The translations under genes were made by a program, and so were the position numbers. Source: Stigmatella ashevillena (GTDB taxonomy: Bacteria; Myxococcota; Myxococcia; Myxococcales; Myxococcaceae). Taken from it: a stretch of DNA of 64,000 bases. Position 1 is the first letter of the stretch. Every line of letters begins with the position of its first letter. Below, in pieces: positions 37,850 to 46,575 of this stretch. The notes beneath the pieces are model-generated. The model was not told the origin of the DNA. It searched no databases and was given only the letters and a program-made list of their open reading frames with translations. The stretch lies in assembly GCF_028368975.1 (NCBI RefSeq), contig NZ_JAQNDM010000002.1:6256425-6320424 (forward strand). Direction: 5' to 3'.

Positions 37850-39471
37850 GACTGCTCGGGCTCTGGGCCTGCTTGCTGCTGCTCCCTTCGCTCGGGCATG
37901 CGAAGGCGCCCTCTCTTGCTGCGCAACGGTGGTGGTCGCACGTCGAGGCGCTGGCCAGCGATGGCATGGAAGGGCGCGAAACGGGCAGTGCGGGCTATGT
38001 CCGCGCCGCCGAGTACGTGGCGGCGAAGCTGGCCGAAGCGGGGGTTCAGCCCGGGGCGGGGACGGGGTTTCTGCAGGAAGTTCCCCTCACGTCGCGACGG
38101 TTGGTCCGCGAGAAGAGCCGGCTGGTGCTGGTCCGGGAGGGGAAGGAAGAGCCGCTGGTGCTCGGCCAGGATCTGATCCTGAGCCCCGCCTCGAGCCGCG
38201 CCGGGCCCGTGGAGGCAGGGCTTGTCTTCGTTGGGTACGGGTTGACCATCCCGGAGGCGGGACACGACGACCTGGCCGGACTGGAGCTCCGGGGCAAGGT
38301 GCTGGTCGTCCTGACCGGAGGCACGCCGCCGGGTGTGTCGAGCAACCTCGCTGCTCATTACAAGTCTCGGGAGGAGATTGCGCGAGCGTATGACCGCGCA
38401 GGCGCCGTGGGCGTGCTGATGGTGAAGAACCCACGGACCCAGGAAGTCCCTTGGGAGCGGGCCGTGGGAAGCATGCTGCACCCGGCGATGTTGCTGGCCA
38501 AGCCTGCGTCCCAGGAGGACCGAGAGCTTCCGTTGTTGGGGACCCTCAATCCTTTGAGCGCGGACAAGGTCTTCGCGGGCAGTGGCCACACCTTCGAGGA
38601 GCTGGTGGCCCTGGCGGATGCGGGCAAGCCGATGCCGCACTTCGCGCTGCCCGCTTCGGTCCGGGGCCATCTGGAACTGGAGCAGTCGCAGCTCCAGTCG
38701 TTCAATGTCGTGGGCCGTCTGCCAGGATCGGATCCGAAGCTGGCGGAGGAGTGCGTGGTGCTCACGGCGCACCTGGACCACGTGGGGTTCGGCCAGCCCG
38801 TGAACGGTGACAGCCTCTACAACGGCGCCATGGACAACGCCACGGGCGTGGCCGCGCTGTTGGAGGTGGCCCGGTCCTTTCAGGAGGGCAAGGGACGGAA
38901 GCCGCGCCGCACTCTCCTGTTCGTGGCCGTGACGGGGGAGGAGAAAGGGTTGCTGGGCTCGCGGTGGTTCGCCGAGCATCCTCCCGAGGGTACGGGACGG
39001 ATGGTGGCCAACGTGAACACGGACATGTTCCTCCCCCTGACACCGCTCAAGCGGCTCATCGCCTATGGGATGGAGGAGTCCTCTCTGGCCAGCCCCGTGA
39101 AGGCCAGTGCCGCGCACTTGGGAATCGAAGTGCTGCCCGATCCCAATCCCGACGCGAACCTCTTCGTGAGGAGCGACCAGTACAGCTTCATCCGCCAGGG
39201 GGTGCCCGCGCTGTCCCTCAAGTTCGGTTACCGCAAAGGCTCGGCGGAGGAGGCTGTGTTCAAGGAGTGGCGCATGAAGCGCTACCACGCCCCCGCCGAT
39301 GATCTGTCTCAGCCCATGGACCGCGAGGCGGCCGTCCGCTTCGTGAAGCTCCTGGCGGACCTCTCGCAGCGGATAGCGGATGGCCCCGCGCGGCCTCGGT
39401 GGAACGCGGACAGCTTCTTCAGGCGGTTCGAATCATCGCCTGCGTCCGCTGGGCCCCCCCCATCCCCTTGA
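37846..39471 (+). CDS. Exported M28-family zinc peptidase with PA-type insert
   Basis: 541 residues; the start at 37846 overlaps the HxlR stop and opens a signal peptide ending near GHA (residue 19). The M28 zinc ligands are in order: His309 and Asp311 in AHLDH, Asp330 in GAMDN, Glu365/Glu366 in VTGEEKG, Asp393 in NTDMF and His480 in YHAPADD. Residues ~105-270 form a protease-associated (PA)-like insert (VFVGYGLTIPE). Family members are aminopeptidases or carboxypeptidases outside the cytoplasm. Coupling to HxlR links its expression to that regulator; the physiological reason is unclear. Confidence 0.92.
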   Translation: MRLLGLWACLLLLPSLGHAKAPSLAAQRWWSHVEALASDGMEGRETGSAGYVRAAEYVAAKLAEAGVQPGAGTGFLQEVPLTSRRLVREKSRLVLVREGKEEPLVLGQDLILSPASSRAGPVEAGLVFVGYGLTIPEAGHDDLAGLELRGKVLVVLTGGTPPGVSSNLAAHYKSREEIARAYDRAGAVGVLMVKNPRTQEVPWERAVGSMLHPAMLLAKPASQEDRELPLLGTLNPLSADKVFAGSGHTFEELVALADAGKPMPHFALPASVRGHLELEQSQLQSFNVVGRLPGSDPKLAEECVVLTAHLDHVGFGQPVNGDSLYNGAMDNATGVAALLEVARSFQEGKGRKPRRTLLFVAVTGEEKGLLGSRWFAEHPPEGTGRMVANVNTDMFLPLTPLKRLIAYGMEESSLASPVKASAAHLGIEVLPDPNPDANLFVRSDQYSFIRQGVPALSLKFGYRKGSAEEAVFKEWRMKRYHAPADDLSQPMDREAAVRFVKLLADLSQRIADGPARPRWNADSFFRRFESSPASAGPPPSP

Positions 39472-39497
39472 GCGGCAGGCCATGCTATGCCGCCGGG

Positions 39498-40856
39498 ATG
39501 ATCCGGGCTCATTGGGGGAGTTTCAAAGAAGCGTGGCCGTGTCTGCGGTCCGTGGCAGGGGGACTGCTGTTGTGGATGCTGCCGGCATGCGAGGAGAGCC
39601 CGCCCGAGCCGCCTCCGCCTCCTCCTCCCGCGTGTGAGGGATGGGTGGGGGGGGGAATGCAGTGGGGCACGGCCCAGGGGGACGAGGTGCTGGACCTGGC
39701 CATCGACGCTCAATCCCGCCTCTACGTGGCTGGCTACGAGGGAGGGGCCACGGGCGGGACGGTGGATCCCTCGGGAGATGCCCGGGGCGTGCTGATGATG
39801 TTCGAGGCGAACGCCGAGGGGCGTGCGCCTGCCTGGAAGAAGGTGTTCGACACCCCGGGCGCCGATACCCTCGACGCGCTGACGCTCCATCCGGACACGG
39901 GGGCGGTGTACTTCGCGGGCCGCACCACGAGCGCCTTCCCCGGGTTCACCCATCATGGCCAGCAGGATCTCTTCGTCGGCGGACCGGCGGGAGACTCATC
40001 CTGGGAGATTCTCTACCAGGGAGGCTCGGAGCGTCCGCAGCACCCGCGGCAGCTTGCCTTCGATGGGCATCGGGATCTCATCATTGCTGGGTATGACGAC
40101 GTCTATGTCCCCAGCAATTACGTGGAGGCCTGGGAGGACGCCTTCACCGTCAAGCTCCGGAGAGAGACGGCGACGGGCCGGTGGTCCGAGGTGTGGTGGC
40201 GGCAGTTCGACATCCCCGGAACGGACTTCCTGGAGGGCCTCGCGGTAGAGCCGCAAGGGGATTCCATCTATCTCTCCGGGCTCATCGCCAGTGGGGACCA
40301 ACGGGGCCCGTATGTGCGGAAGCTGGATGGCAGCGGAGAGACTGTCTGGTTTCAGCGTCAAACCCAGATCAACTTGGACATGATGCAGTCCGTCCACCTC
40401 CTGCCCAGCGGAGATGTCCTTGTCGCGGGCAGCACGTTCGCGACCCTGGGGGACCGCAATGAGGGCCAACAGGATGTCGTGGTGCGCAGGCTCGACGCGG
40501 CGACGGGAGCGCCGGTCTGGACATACCAGTACGGCTCCGCGGAGTCTGACTGGGTGACGGACATGGCCGTGGACGCCGAGGGAAACATCGCCGTGGTGGG
40601 TGAGACGCTGGGCGCCTTCGAGCCAGGTTTCGAGCCCCAGGGGAGTTTCGACATCTTCCTGTTGCGGCTGGACGCGAAGGGCACCCTGCTTCAGCGCCGC
40701 CAATGGGGCAGTGCGGGGGATGATCGCCCCACAGCCGTGGTCCTCGATGGCAGAGGGGAGGCCTTCATCGGAGGCTATACGTCGGGTGCTCTGGTGTGCC
40801 CGTCCCAGGGTGAGCGCGATGCATTCCTGCTCACCACGGCCCGGACAGAGCCGTAG
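39498..40856 (+). CDS. SBBP-repeat beta-propeller lipoprotein
   Basis: 452 residues from the ATG at 39498; that start gives a lipoprotein signal with MLPAC (Cys31) followed by a Pro-rich spacer. The body consists of SBBP-type propeller blades: repeated W/YGSxxxD, VxDLAIDxxxxLYVAGY, and FVxKLDxxGxxxW, for example at residues ~65-110, 150-190 and 335-440. SBBP lipoproteins are abundant in myxobacteria and are thought to be surface propellers; ligand and role are unknown. It stands alone between the M28 peptidase and a convergent SOUL gene. Confidence 0.85.
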   Translation: MIRAHWGSFKEAWPCLRSVAGGLLLWMLPACEESPPEPPPPPPPACEGWVGGGMQWGTAQGDEVLDLAIDAQSRLYVAGYEGGATGGTVDPSGDARGVLMMFEANAEGRAPAWKKVFDTPGADTLDALTLHPDTGAVYFAGRTTSAFPGFTHHGQQDLFVGGPAGDSSWEILYQGGSERPQHPRQLAFDGHRDLIIAGYDDVYVPSNYVEAWEDAFTVKLRRETATGRWSEVWWRQFDIPGTDFLEGLAVEPQGDSIYLSGLIASGDQRGPYVRKLDGSGETVWFQRQTQINLDMMQSVHLLPSGDVLVAGSTFATLGDRNEGQQDVVVRRLDAATGAPVWTYQYGSAESDWVTDMAVDAEGNIAVVGETLGAFEPGFEPQGSFDIFLLRLDAKGTLLQRRQWGSAGDDRPTAVVLDGRGEAFIGGYTSGALVCPSQGERDAFLLTTARTEP

Positions 40857-40896
40857 CCCCCCGGAGGGACCGGCTCCCGGGGACACCCGGCGCCCC

Positions 40897-41511
40897 TCAA
40901 TGCACGGCCGCCAGCCGGACCTCGACGAGGACCTCGTTCCTTCTGAGGAAGGACGGCATGAACGGCGAGTTGTACTGGGCCAGGAGAGGCTCTCCCACCG
41001 GGTGCAACCGCTGCCGGTGCAGCCGCTCCATCAGCTCGGCGGTCCAGGCCTTCACGGTTTCCTCGGTGGCCCGGCCGGAGAAGCGCAGCGCGGCCATCCG
41101 TTTTGCCGCCACGGCTTCGAGATGGATTCTGGCGTCCAAGGGAACGGGCAGGGATTCCAGCGTGAACTCGGAAGGCATCACGAACGTCATGCGCCACGCC
41201 GCGCCCCGGCGCTGGAGTGACACCGGTGCGGTCATCTCGAGGGAGTGGGTTCCCAGGTTGCCACCGAAGAGGTAGCCCGCGAGCCGGTGGAAGCCTTCTT
41301 GGAGGCTGGTGGAGAAAGGCCCCTCCACGTGGGTTGCCGCCACGGCCATGGAGGCGTATTGCCGCAGCTCCACGCCGTCCTGTTCTCCCAGGGACTCGTA
41401 GGCAGGCTGCTCGGCCGCTCGCTCGGAGAGCACTCGTTTGCCGGCCCAGGCGAGGACCCCTGCGAGGGCGGCCCCCGTTCCAAAGGCCAATGCTTGCCGC
41501 TGTCTGTTCAT
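40897..41511 (-). CDS. SOUL-family heme-binding protein, membrane-anchored
   Basis: 204 residues. A single N-terminal hydrophobic segment (~8-26) is followed by a SOUL/HEBP domain: ESLGEQDGVELRQY, GFHRLAGYLFGGN, MTAPVSL, WRMTFVMPSEFTLESLP, then FSGRATEE and YNSPFMPSFLRRNEVLVEV at the end. The family binds heme or related tetrapyrroles; a precise bacterial role is not established. It is convergent with the SBBP lipoprotein gene, with 40 bp between the stops. Confidence 0.92.
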   Translation of the reverse strand: MNRQRQALAFGTGAALAGVLAWAGKRVLSERAAEQPAYESLGEQDGVELRQYASMAVAATHVEGPFSTSLQEGFHRLAGYLFGGNLGTHSLEMTAPVSLQRRGAAWRMTFVMPSEFTLESLPVPLDARIHLEAVAAKRMAALRFSGRATEETVKAWTAELMERLHRQRLHPVGEPLLAQYNSPFMPSFLRRNEVLVEVRLAAVH

Positions 41512-41591
41512 GAAAAAGGGATAAGGACGGCCTGCTCATGGGACCAGGGGCGGGCCTCGGTGGCTGCCTGCTTCCAGGCCTCCCAGCCCCC

Positions 41592-41627
41592 AAAAAAAGA
41601 GGCTGCCCATGTGAGATGGGCAGCCTC
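41592..41627 (-). terminator. Rho-independent terminator of the GH87 gene
   Basis: On the minus strand, GAGGCTGCCCAT - 5-base loop - ATGGGCAGCCTC is a perfect 12-bp stem followed by seven T residues. It lies 26 bp after the glucanase stop, in the direction expected for that gene. Confidence 0.93.
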
Positions 41628-41653
41628 GGTGCTGAAGAACTGGCAGGTCTAAG

Positions 41654-44600
41654 CTACCAGTTGTTGCCGGTGCCGCTGGTGGTGAAGCCGCCACCGCTCT
41701 GGTTGATGAACTTCGCCGTGGGGGCGTTGTTCACCGTCACGTTGTTGAAGCTCGCGTTGCCCCGGGCCGTCGACAGGATCTGCACGCCGTAGTTGGTCGG
41801 GTTGTTGATGGTGACGTTCTCGAAGGCGACGTTGGTGAAGACGCCTCCGTTGCTCTGGATGCTGATGCCCTGGTAGGTCGGATCCACGATGTCGACGTTC
41901 TTGATCGTGATGCCGTTGGTCGGGTTCTGATCGGCGCGCAGCCAGATCGACCCGAACTGCTGGCCGTTCCAGTAGGTGCCGCCCGTGCGGACCAGGGTCA
42001 GACCGTCAATCGTCACCGACTCCAGCGGGTAGGGGTTGAACTCGGAGCTGACGGTCAAGCCCGGGTAGGTCATCACGTCGTAGGCGATGCTGTTTTCGAT
42101 CCGGTTGCCACGGCCGCCGTAGACGGCGTAGGCAGCGGCGCGCCAGACGAGCTGCACGGTGCAGTTGCGGATGACGTTGTTGATGTTCGGCTGCGGATAG
42201 AGGTCGGTCGCGGACCAGATGGCGAAGGCGTCGTCACCCGTGTTCCGGGCGTGCGAGTTCTCAATCACGCTGTCCTTGTTGCCGTTGCAGAGGTTGATGC
42301 CGTCCGCGCCGGTGTTGCGGATGCGCACGTTGGTGAAGCGCAGGTTGGTCGACTCGGACGGACCGCCCACCCAGTAGCCGCAGTGCACGTGTTCGATCCA
42401 CATGTTCTCGATGACGGTGTTCTTGAAGGCCGAGTTGACCCAGGCCTTGCCGCCCTGGGTGCGCAGACCGTCGGTGTTGCCGAAGATGGCGAAGTCCCGG
42501 AACTTCGAGTCGTCGCCGGTGATGATGAAGCCCGTCTGGCCCCAGCCCGCGTCCTCGGACAGGCTGGCGCAGTAGAGCCGCGTGTGCCACAGGCCCGCGC
42601 CCTGGATGGTGACGCCCTTGACCTGGATCTTGTTGGCCTGGTCGTAGACGCCGGGCGGCAGGTAGACGCCGGAGAACTTGCCGGCCTGCACGGCCCAGAT
42701 GGCCTGGCTGATGGCGTTGTCGTCCGCCTTGCCGTCGTTGGGGATGGCCGGCTCCCAGCCGTTGCCCGCCTGCGTGACGTCGACGTAGCCCGCCGGCTTG
42801 GCGATGGGGGCCGCGACCAGCTCCAGGTCGACGAAGTCGATGGCGTAGTACGGGGAGGTGTCGCCCGAGTCCTTCTGCAGACGCACGGTGGCGCCCGCGG
42901 GGATGGTGGTGCTCAGCAGCTTGTTGGACTCGTCGTAGATGCGGCGCGGAGGACCGGCCGAGGGGTTGTTGTACTGGGTGGCGTCGTCACCGTAGACCCA
43001 CGCCTCCTTGGAGGAGAGGTTCAGGGTGGTGAGCTTGCTGCCGTTGACGTAGAGGCTCAGCGTGGCCTGGATGCCGCCACCGCCGGCCGCGTCGGGCATG
43101 CTGTTGCGCACGACGATGGCGTTGGCCGCAGCCACCGTGGTCCACTCCACGTACTCACCCGTTGCGTCGAGCACGACCGCCTTGCGGCCCGAGGCCTCAC
43201 CCGCGATGGTGCCCAGCTGGCGGCCAGGGCCCTGGACGGTGCCGTTGGTGCGCCCGTTCTCGGCCTCGTACTCGATCCAGGGCACGTTGGCGCCACGGCC
43301 GACGTACTGGCTGGTGGACAGGGTGTTGTTGCTCTCCACGGCCTCGTTGATGGCGTTGGCGGGGTCCGCCGTCGCGACGAAGGTGTGGTTGCCGTTGACG
43401 GCCGTCCACGTTCCGCTGAAGGTGACGGCGGCGGAGGCGCCCGCGGCCAGGAACGAGGAGGTGGCCGCGGTCAGCGTCGTCGAGCCATCAATGACGAGCC
43501 GGAGCGCCACGGAGTTGCCGGTCGTCGGATCCAGGCCCTGGTTGGCCACGTTCACCGTGAAGCGCACGGCGGTGCCGGCCGACGGGGTGGTGGGCGTCCA
43601 GGAGATGGACTGAATCACGAGGTCCGGGCCCGGGCTCTGCGAGACCGTGAGGCTCTTGGTGAAGCTGTTGTTGTTGTCGCTGAACTCGGCGATGGTGTTG
43701 TCCGGGTCCACGAGGGCGGTGACGGGGTAGGTGCCGAAGGCGGTGGACCAGGTGGAGTTGGCCGTCAGGGTGGTGCTCGCACCGGCCGCCAGGGACGTGG
43801 TGGTGGGCAGCGTCGAGACGGCGACTTCCTGGCCGGCCACGCGGAAGGACACCTTGTGGACGCCGCTGGGGCTCGCCGCGGTGCCGGAGTTCTTCACGAC
43901 GGCCTTGAAGGTGATGGCCTCGCCCTGCTGGGGCGGGGTGTGCGCCGAGGTCCACTGGATGTCGGACACGCTCAGGTCCGCCCGCTGGGCGGTCGTGGGG
44001 GCCAGGGCCAGCGCGTCCAGGTTGATGTTCGCGCCGTCGCCGGAGTCGTACTTGTAGGAGACCTGGTTGGCGCCCGCGTTCAGGTAGGCGACCTCGGCCT
44101 TGTTGGCCCAGGTGTCCCAGTTGCCGGTGGTGGGCAGGGCGCTCTGGCCGAGCTTGTTGCCGTTCACATAGACGGAGATGTTGGAGGCCGCGAAGCCGTT
44201 GCTGTAGCGCAGGCTCAGGTCATACCAGCCGGCGCTCGCGGCGGAGACGTTGAACTGGGTGTTGGCGCCCAGGGCCCAGTAGCCCTCCACGAAACCCGTG
44301 CCGGTGTAGCCGCCGTGGTTGGTGGTGATGGCCGCCCCGCCGCTCAGGGTGGCCGACTCCGCCTCGTACCGGGTGCCGCCCGAGGAGACGGGCACGTAGG
44401 TGGCGGAAATGGTCGTGGCCGACGCGGTCGTCCTATAGGTGGTGGAGGCCGCGCTGGCGTTGCCGAAGTTCGCTGCCACGCCGCCCGTCCAGGCGCTGAA
44501 GACCTGACCCGAAGGAGGGGTCGCCGCCGAGATGTTCACGACCGTGTCGGCCGCGTACGCGCCGCTGCCCGTGCCGTTGTTGACGGTCAGCGCATAGGTG

Positions 44601-45169
44601 GCCGTGCCACCCGACGGCTTGCCGAGGACCTGGAACTCCGCGACCTGGGCGCCCGTGGAGCCGCTGTTCGAGGCGAACTGGAGCCGCACCTCGCTCACGG
44701 TGGCCGTGACGGGGATCGTCACCTGGTTGCCGGTGGAGGGGTTGAAGGTATAGGTGGCCGCGCCGACCAGCGTGGAGAAGGTGCCGGTGCTCGCGTTGTG
44801 GCCCAGCACGGTGATGTTCTGGGTACGGGTGGCCCAGATGCTGTCCGGGTTGAGCTGCAGCACGATCGAGCTGATGTCGTGGTTGCTGCCCAGGTTCACC
44901 GTCAGCGTGTTGGGATAGGCGTTGGGGGCACCCTCCCAATAGGTGGTCCGGCTGCCGTCATTCGCATTCGTGGCGTAATAGACCTGGGTATATGAGGACG
45001 CCGTGATGGACTTGCCCTGCGCGACGTTGGGGTCCACGGCCGCGGTCACGACGCCCATCTCTTGACGCGTTTGCGGTTGGGATTCGCAAGCGCTGAAAAT
45101 CATTTGGGACATGAGCAGCGCAACGGTGCCGCCAGTCCTGCTCCAGTGGGTTTTGGTTCTGAGTTTCAC
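41654..45169 (-). CDS. GH87 alpha-1,3-glucanase (mutanase/mycodextranase type), modular and secreted
   Basis: 1,171 residues from a GTG start with GAGGAGG six bases upstream. A signal sequence with a possible lipobox (FSAC, Cys28) is followed by an F5/8-type C discoidin-like domain (~50-185), a CBM35/6-type domain (YEAESATLSGG, ~270-395), two CARDB domains (~400-620), a second carbohydrate-binding-like module (~630-780), and a C-terminal right-handed beta-helix (~790-1171). In the helix Asp956 (ADGIN) and Asp979-Asp980 (TGDDA) have the 23/1 residue spacing I recall for the catalytic Asp triad of GH87 glucanases. These enzymes cut alpha-1,3-glucan of fungal walls or dental biofilm, which fits a mycolytic predator. 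A strong terminator follows the gene. Confidence 0.87.
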   Translation of the reverse strand: MKLRTKTHWSRTGGTVALLMSQMIFSACESQPQTRQEMGVVTAAVDPNVAQGKSITASSYTQVYYATNANDGSRTTYWEGAPNAYPNTLTVNLGSNHDISSIVLQLNPDSIWATRTQNITVLGHNASTGTFSTLVGAATYTFNPSTGNQVTIPVTATVSEVRLQFASNSGSTGAQVAEFQVLGKPSGGTATYALTVNNGTGSGAYAADTVVNISAATPPSGQVFSAWTGGVAANFGNASAASTTYRTTASATTISATYVPVSSGGTRYEAESATLSGGAAITTNHGGYTGTGFVEGYWALGANTQFNVSAASAGWYDLSLRYSNGFAASNISVYVNGNKLGQSALPTTGNWDTWANKAEVAYLNAGANQVSYKYDSGDGANINLDALALAPTTAQRADLSVSDIQWTSAHTPPQQGEAITFKAVVKNSGTAASPSGVHKVSFRVAGQEVAVSTLPTTTSLAAGASTTLTANSTWSTAFGTYPVTALVDPDNTIAEFSDNNNSFTKSLTVSQSPGPDLVIQSISWTPTTPSAGTAVRFTVNVANQGLDPTTGNSVALRLVIDGSTTLTAATSSFLAAGASAAVTFSGTWTAVNGNHTFVATADPANAINEAVESNNTLSTSQYVGRGANVPWIEYEAENGRTNGTVQGPGRQLGTIAGEASGRKAVVLDATGEYVEWTTVAAANAIVVRNSMPDAAGGGGIQATLSLYVNGSKLTTLNLSSKEAWVYGDDATQYNNPSAGPPRRIYDESNKLLSTTIPAGATVRLQKDSGDTSPYYAIDFVDLELVAAPIAKPAGYVDVTQAGNGWEPAIPNDGKADDNAISQAIWAVQAGKFSGVYLPPGVYDQANKIQVKGVTIQGAGLWHTRLYCASLSEDAGWGQTGFIITGDDSKFRDFAIFGNTDGLRTQGGKAWVNSAFKNTVIENMWIEHVHCGYWVGGPSESTNLRFTNVRIRNTGADGINLCNGNKDSVIENSHARNTGDDAFAIWSATDLYPQPNINNVIRNCTVQLVWRAAAYAVYGGRGNRIENSIAYDVMTYPGLTVSSEFNPYPLESVTIDGLTLVRTGGTYWNGQQFGSIWLRADQNPTNGITIKNVDIVDPTYQGISIQSNGGVFTNVAFENVTINNPTNYGVQILSTARGNASFNNVTVNNAPTAKFINQSGGGFTTSGTGNNW

Positions 45170-45376
45170 TCGGGCCTCCTCGGGGGATGCAACGGTTCAG
45201 CGGACAGAGGCATAAGCGGGTTAAATCGGGTCACGGGCTTTTTTTCGTGTGTCCAAGTTTTCCGGTAGAGCCTGTCTTTGACGGAAAGCGTCATTTGGCC
45301 AACAGATGTGACGCGCCGTGTCGTGCGCTCCACGAGGCTGCGGTGGGCACGAAGGGCGGGTGTAGCCTGTGCCTCG

Positions 45377-46483
45377 ATGACCGTGACGCAGCTGGACATA
45401 GCGGGATACCGCTCGGTGAAGCGGATGGTGTTGCCGGTGCACCCGGTGACGGTGGTGGTGGGGGCGAACGGGAGTGGAAAGACGAACCTGTACCGCGCCC
45501 TGTACCTGTTGCAGGCGGCGGCGGAGGGGCGGCTGGCGAGGACGCTGGCGGAGGAGGGCGGAACGCCGAGCGTGGTGTGGGCGGGGCCGCGCGAGCACAA
45601 GCAGCCGGTGCGGATGAAGGTGGGGGTGACGCTGGAGGACGAGCTGGCGTACGAGCTGAGCTGCGGCATTGTTCCGAAGGATCCCTCGGAGCGCTTCAGC
45701 CTGTTCGTGTTGGATCCCGAGGTGAAAGAAGAGCACCTGTGGGCACTGTCCGGAGGCCGGCGGGCCGTCCTGATGGAGCGCAAGGACCGGACGGCATTCC
45801 TGAGGGACTCCGAGGGAAAGCGGGCGGTGTTCCCCTCGCAGCTCTGGAGCGCGGAGTCGGTGCTGGATCAGCTCGCCGAGCCGCAGCGCTTCCCCCGGCT
45901 GACGGAGCTACAGCGGACGCTGAAGGCGTGGCGCTTCTACCATCAGTTCCGGACGGACCTGGAAGCGCCGGCGCGGCAGCCACAGATCGGGGTCCGGACG
46001 ACGGCGCTGGCGCATGATGGGAGGGACCTGGCGGCGGCCCTGGCGACCATCCGGGAGATTGGAGACCGGCGCGGGCTGGAGAAGGCCTTGGAGGATGCGT
46101 TTCCGGGGGCGCAATTGGATGTGAAGGCGCCCCAGGGCCGCTTCAGCCTGTCGTTGCACTTGCCAGGGTTGACCCGGCCCATGGAGGCGAGCGAGCTGTC
46201 GGACGGGACGCTGCGCTACCTCTGCTTGCTGGCGGCGCTGCTAAGCCCGAGGCCGCCGCCGTTCCTCGCGCTGAACGAGCCGGAGACGAGCCTGCACCCG
46301 GATCTGCTGGGGCCCTTGGCCCGGCTCATCGTGGAGGCCTCGAAGCACAGCCAGATCTGGATCACCACGCATGCGGAGCCGCTCGCGGAGGCGGTCTCCC
46401 ATCGCACGGGCTACGAGCCGGTCCGGCTGGTGAAGAAAGGAGGGGCGACCGAGGTGGTGGGCGCGAAGGTGGGAGAGGACTGA
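45377..46483 (+). CDS. RecF/SMC-like predicted ATPase (AAA_15/AAA_21 type)
   Basis: 368 residues from the ATG at 45377. The N-terminus is typical (LDIAGYRSVKRMVLPVHPVTVVVGANGSGKTN) with Walker A at ~29-37. ELSDGTLRYLCLLAALL is the ABC signature region, FLALNEPETSLHPDLL is Walker B, and WITTHAE is the switch region. No TOPRIM nuclease domain is fused, unlike OLD proteins. Related COG4637-like ATPases are usually solitary; the function is unknown. The gene is divergent from the GH87 gene with 207 bp between them. It shows no sign of a toxin or defence partner next to it. Confidence 0.85.
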   Translation: MTVTQLDIAGYRSVKRMVLPVHPVTVVVGANGSGKTNLYRALYLLQAAAEGRLARTLAEEGGTPSVVWAGPREHKQPVRMKVGVTLEDELAYELSCGIVPKDPSERFSLFVLDPEVKEEHLWALSGGRRAVLMERKDRTAFLRDSEGKRAVFPSQLWSAESVLDQLAEPQRFPRLTELQRTLKAWRFYHQFRTDLEAPARQPQIGVRTTALAHDGRDLAAALATIREIGDRRGLEKALEDAFPGAQLDVKAPQGRFSLSLHLPGLTRPMEASELSDGTLRYLCLLAALLSPRPPPFLALNEPETSLHPDLLGPLARLIVEASKHSQIWITTHAEPLAEAVSHRTGYEPVRLVKKGGATEVVGAKVGED

Positions 46484-46575
46484 GCAGCAGGCAGGCGGCT
46501 TCACGGGGGGGAATTCGCGCCGTCATGGCGGGCGCGTAGACTGAAGGCCCATCCGGTGAACCCAGGGAGCCCCCG

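Noticed and set aside
40857-40896. GC-rich possible hairpin between the convergent SBBP and SOUL genes
   Set aside because: The arms pair imperfectly and there is no T tract on either strand, so a terminator cannot be supported.
45377-46483. RecF-like ATPase as part of an OLD/retron or Gabija-type defence system
   Set aside because: No TOPRIM, helicase, reverse transcriptase or toxin gene lies next to it; neighbours are a glucanase and a membrane protein.
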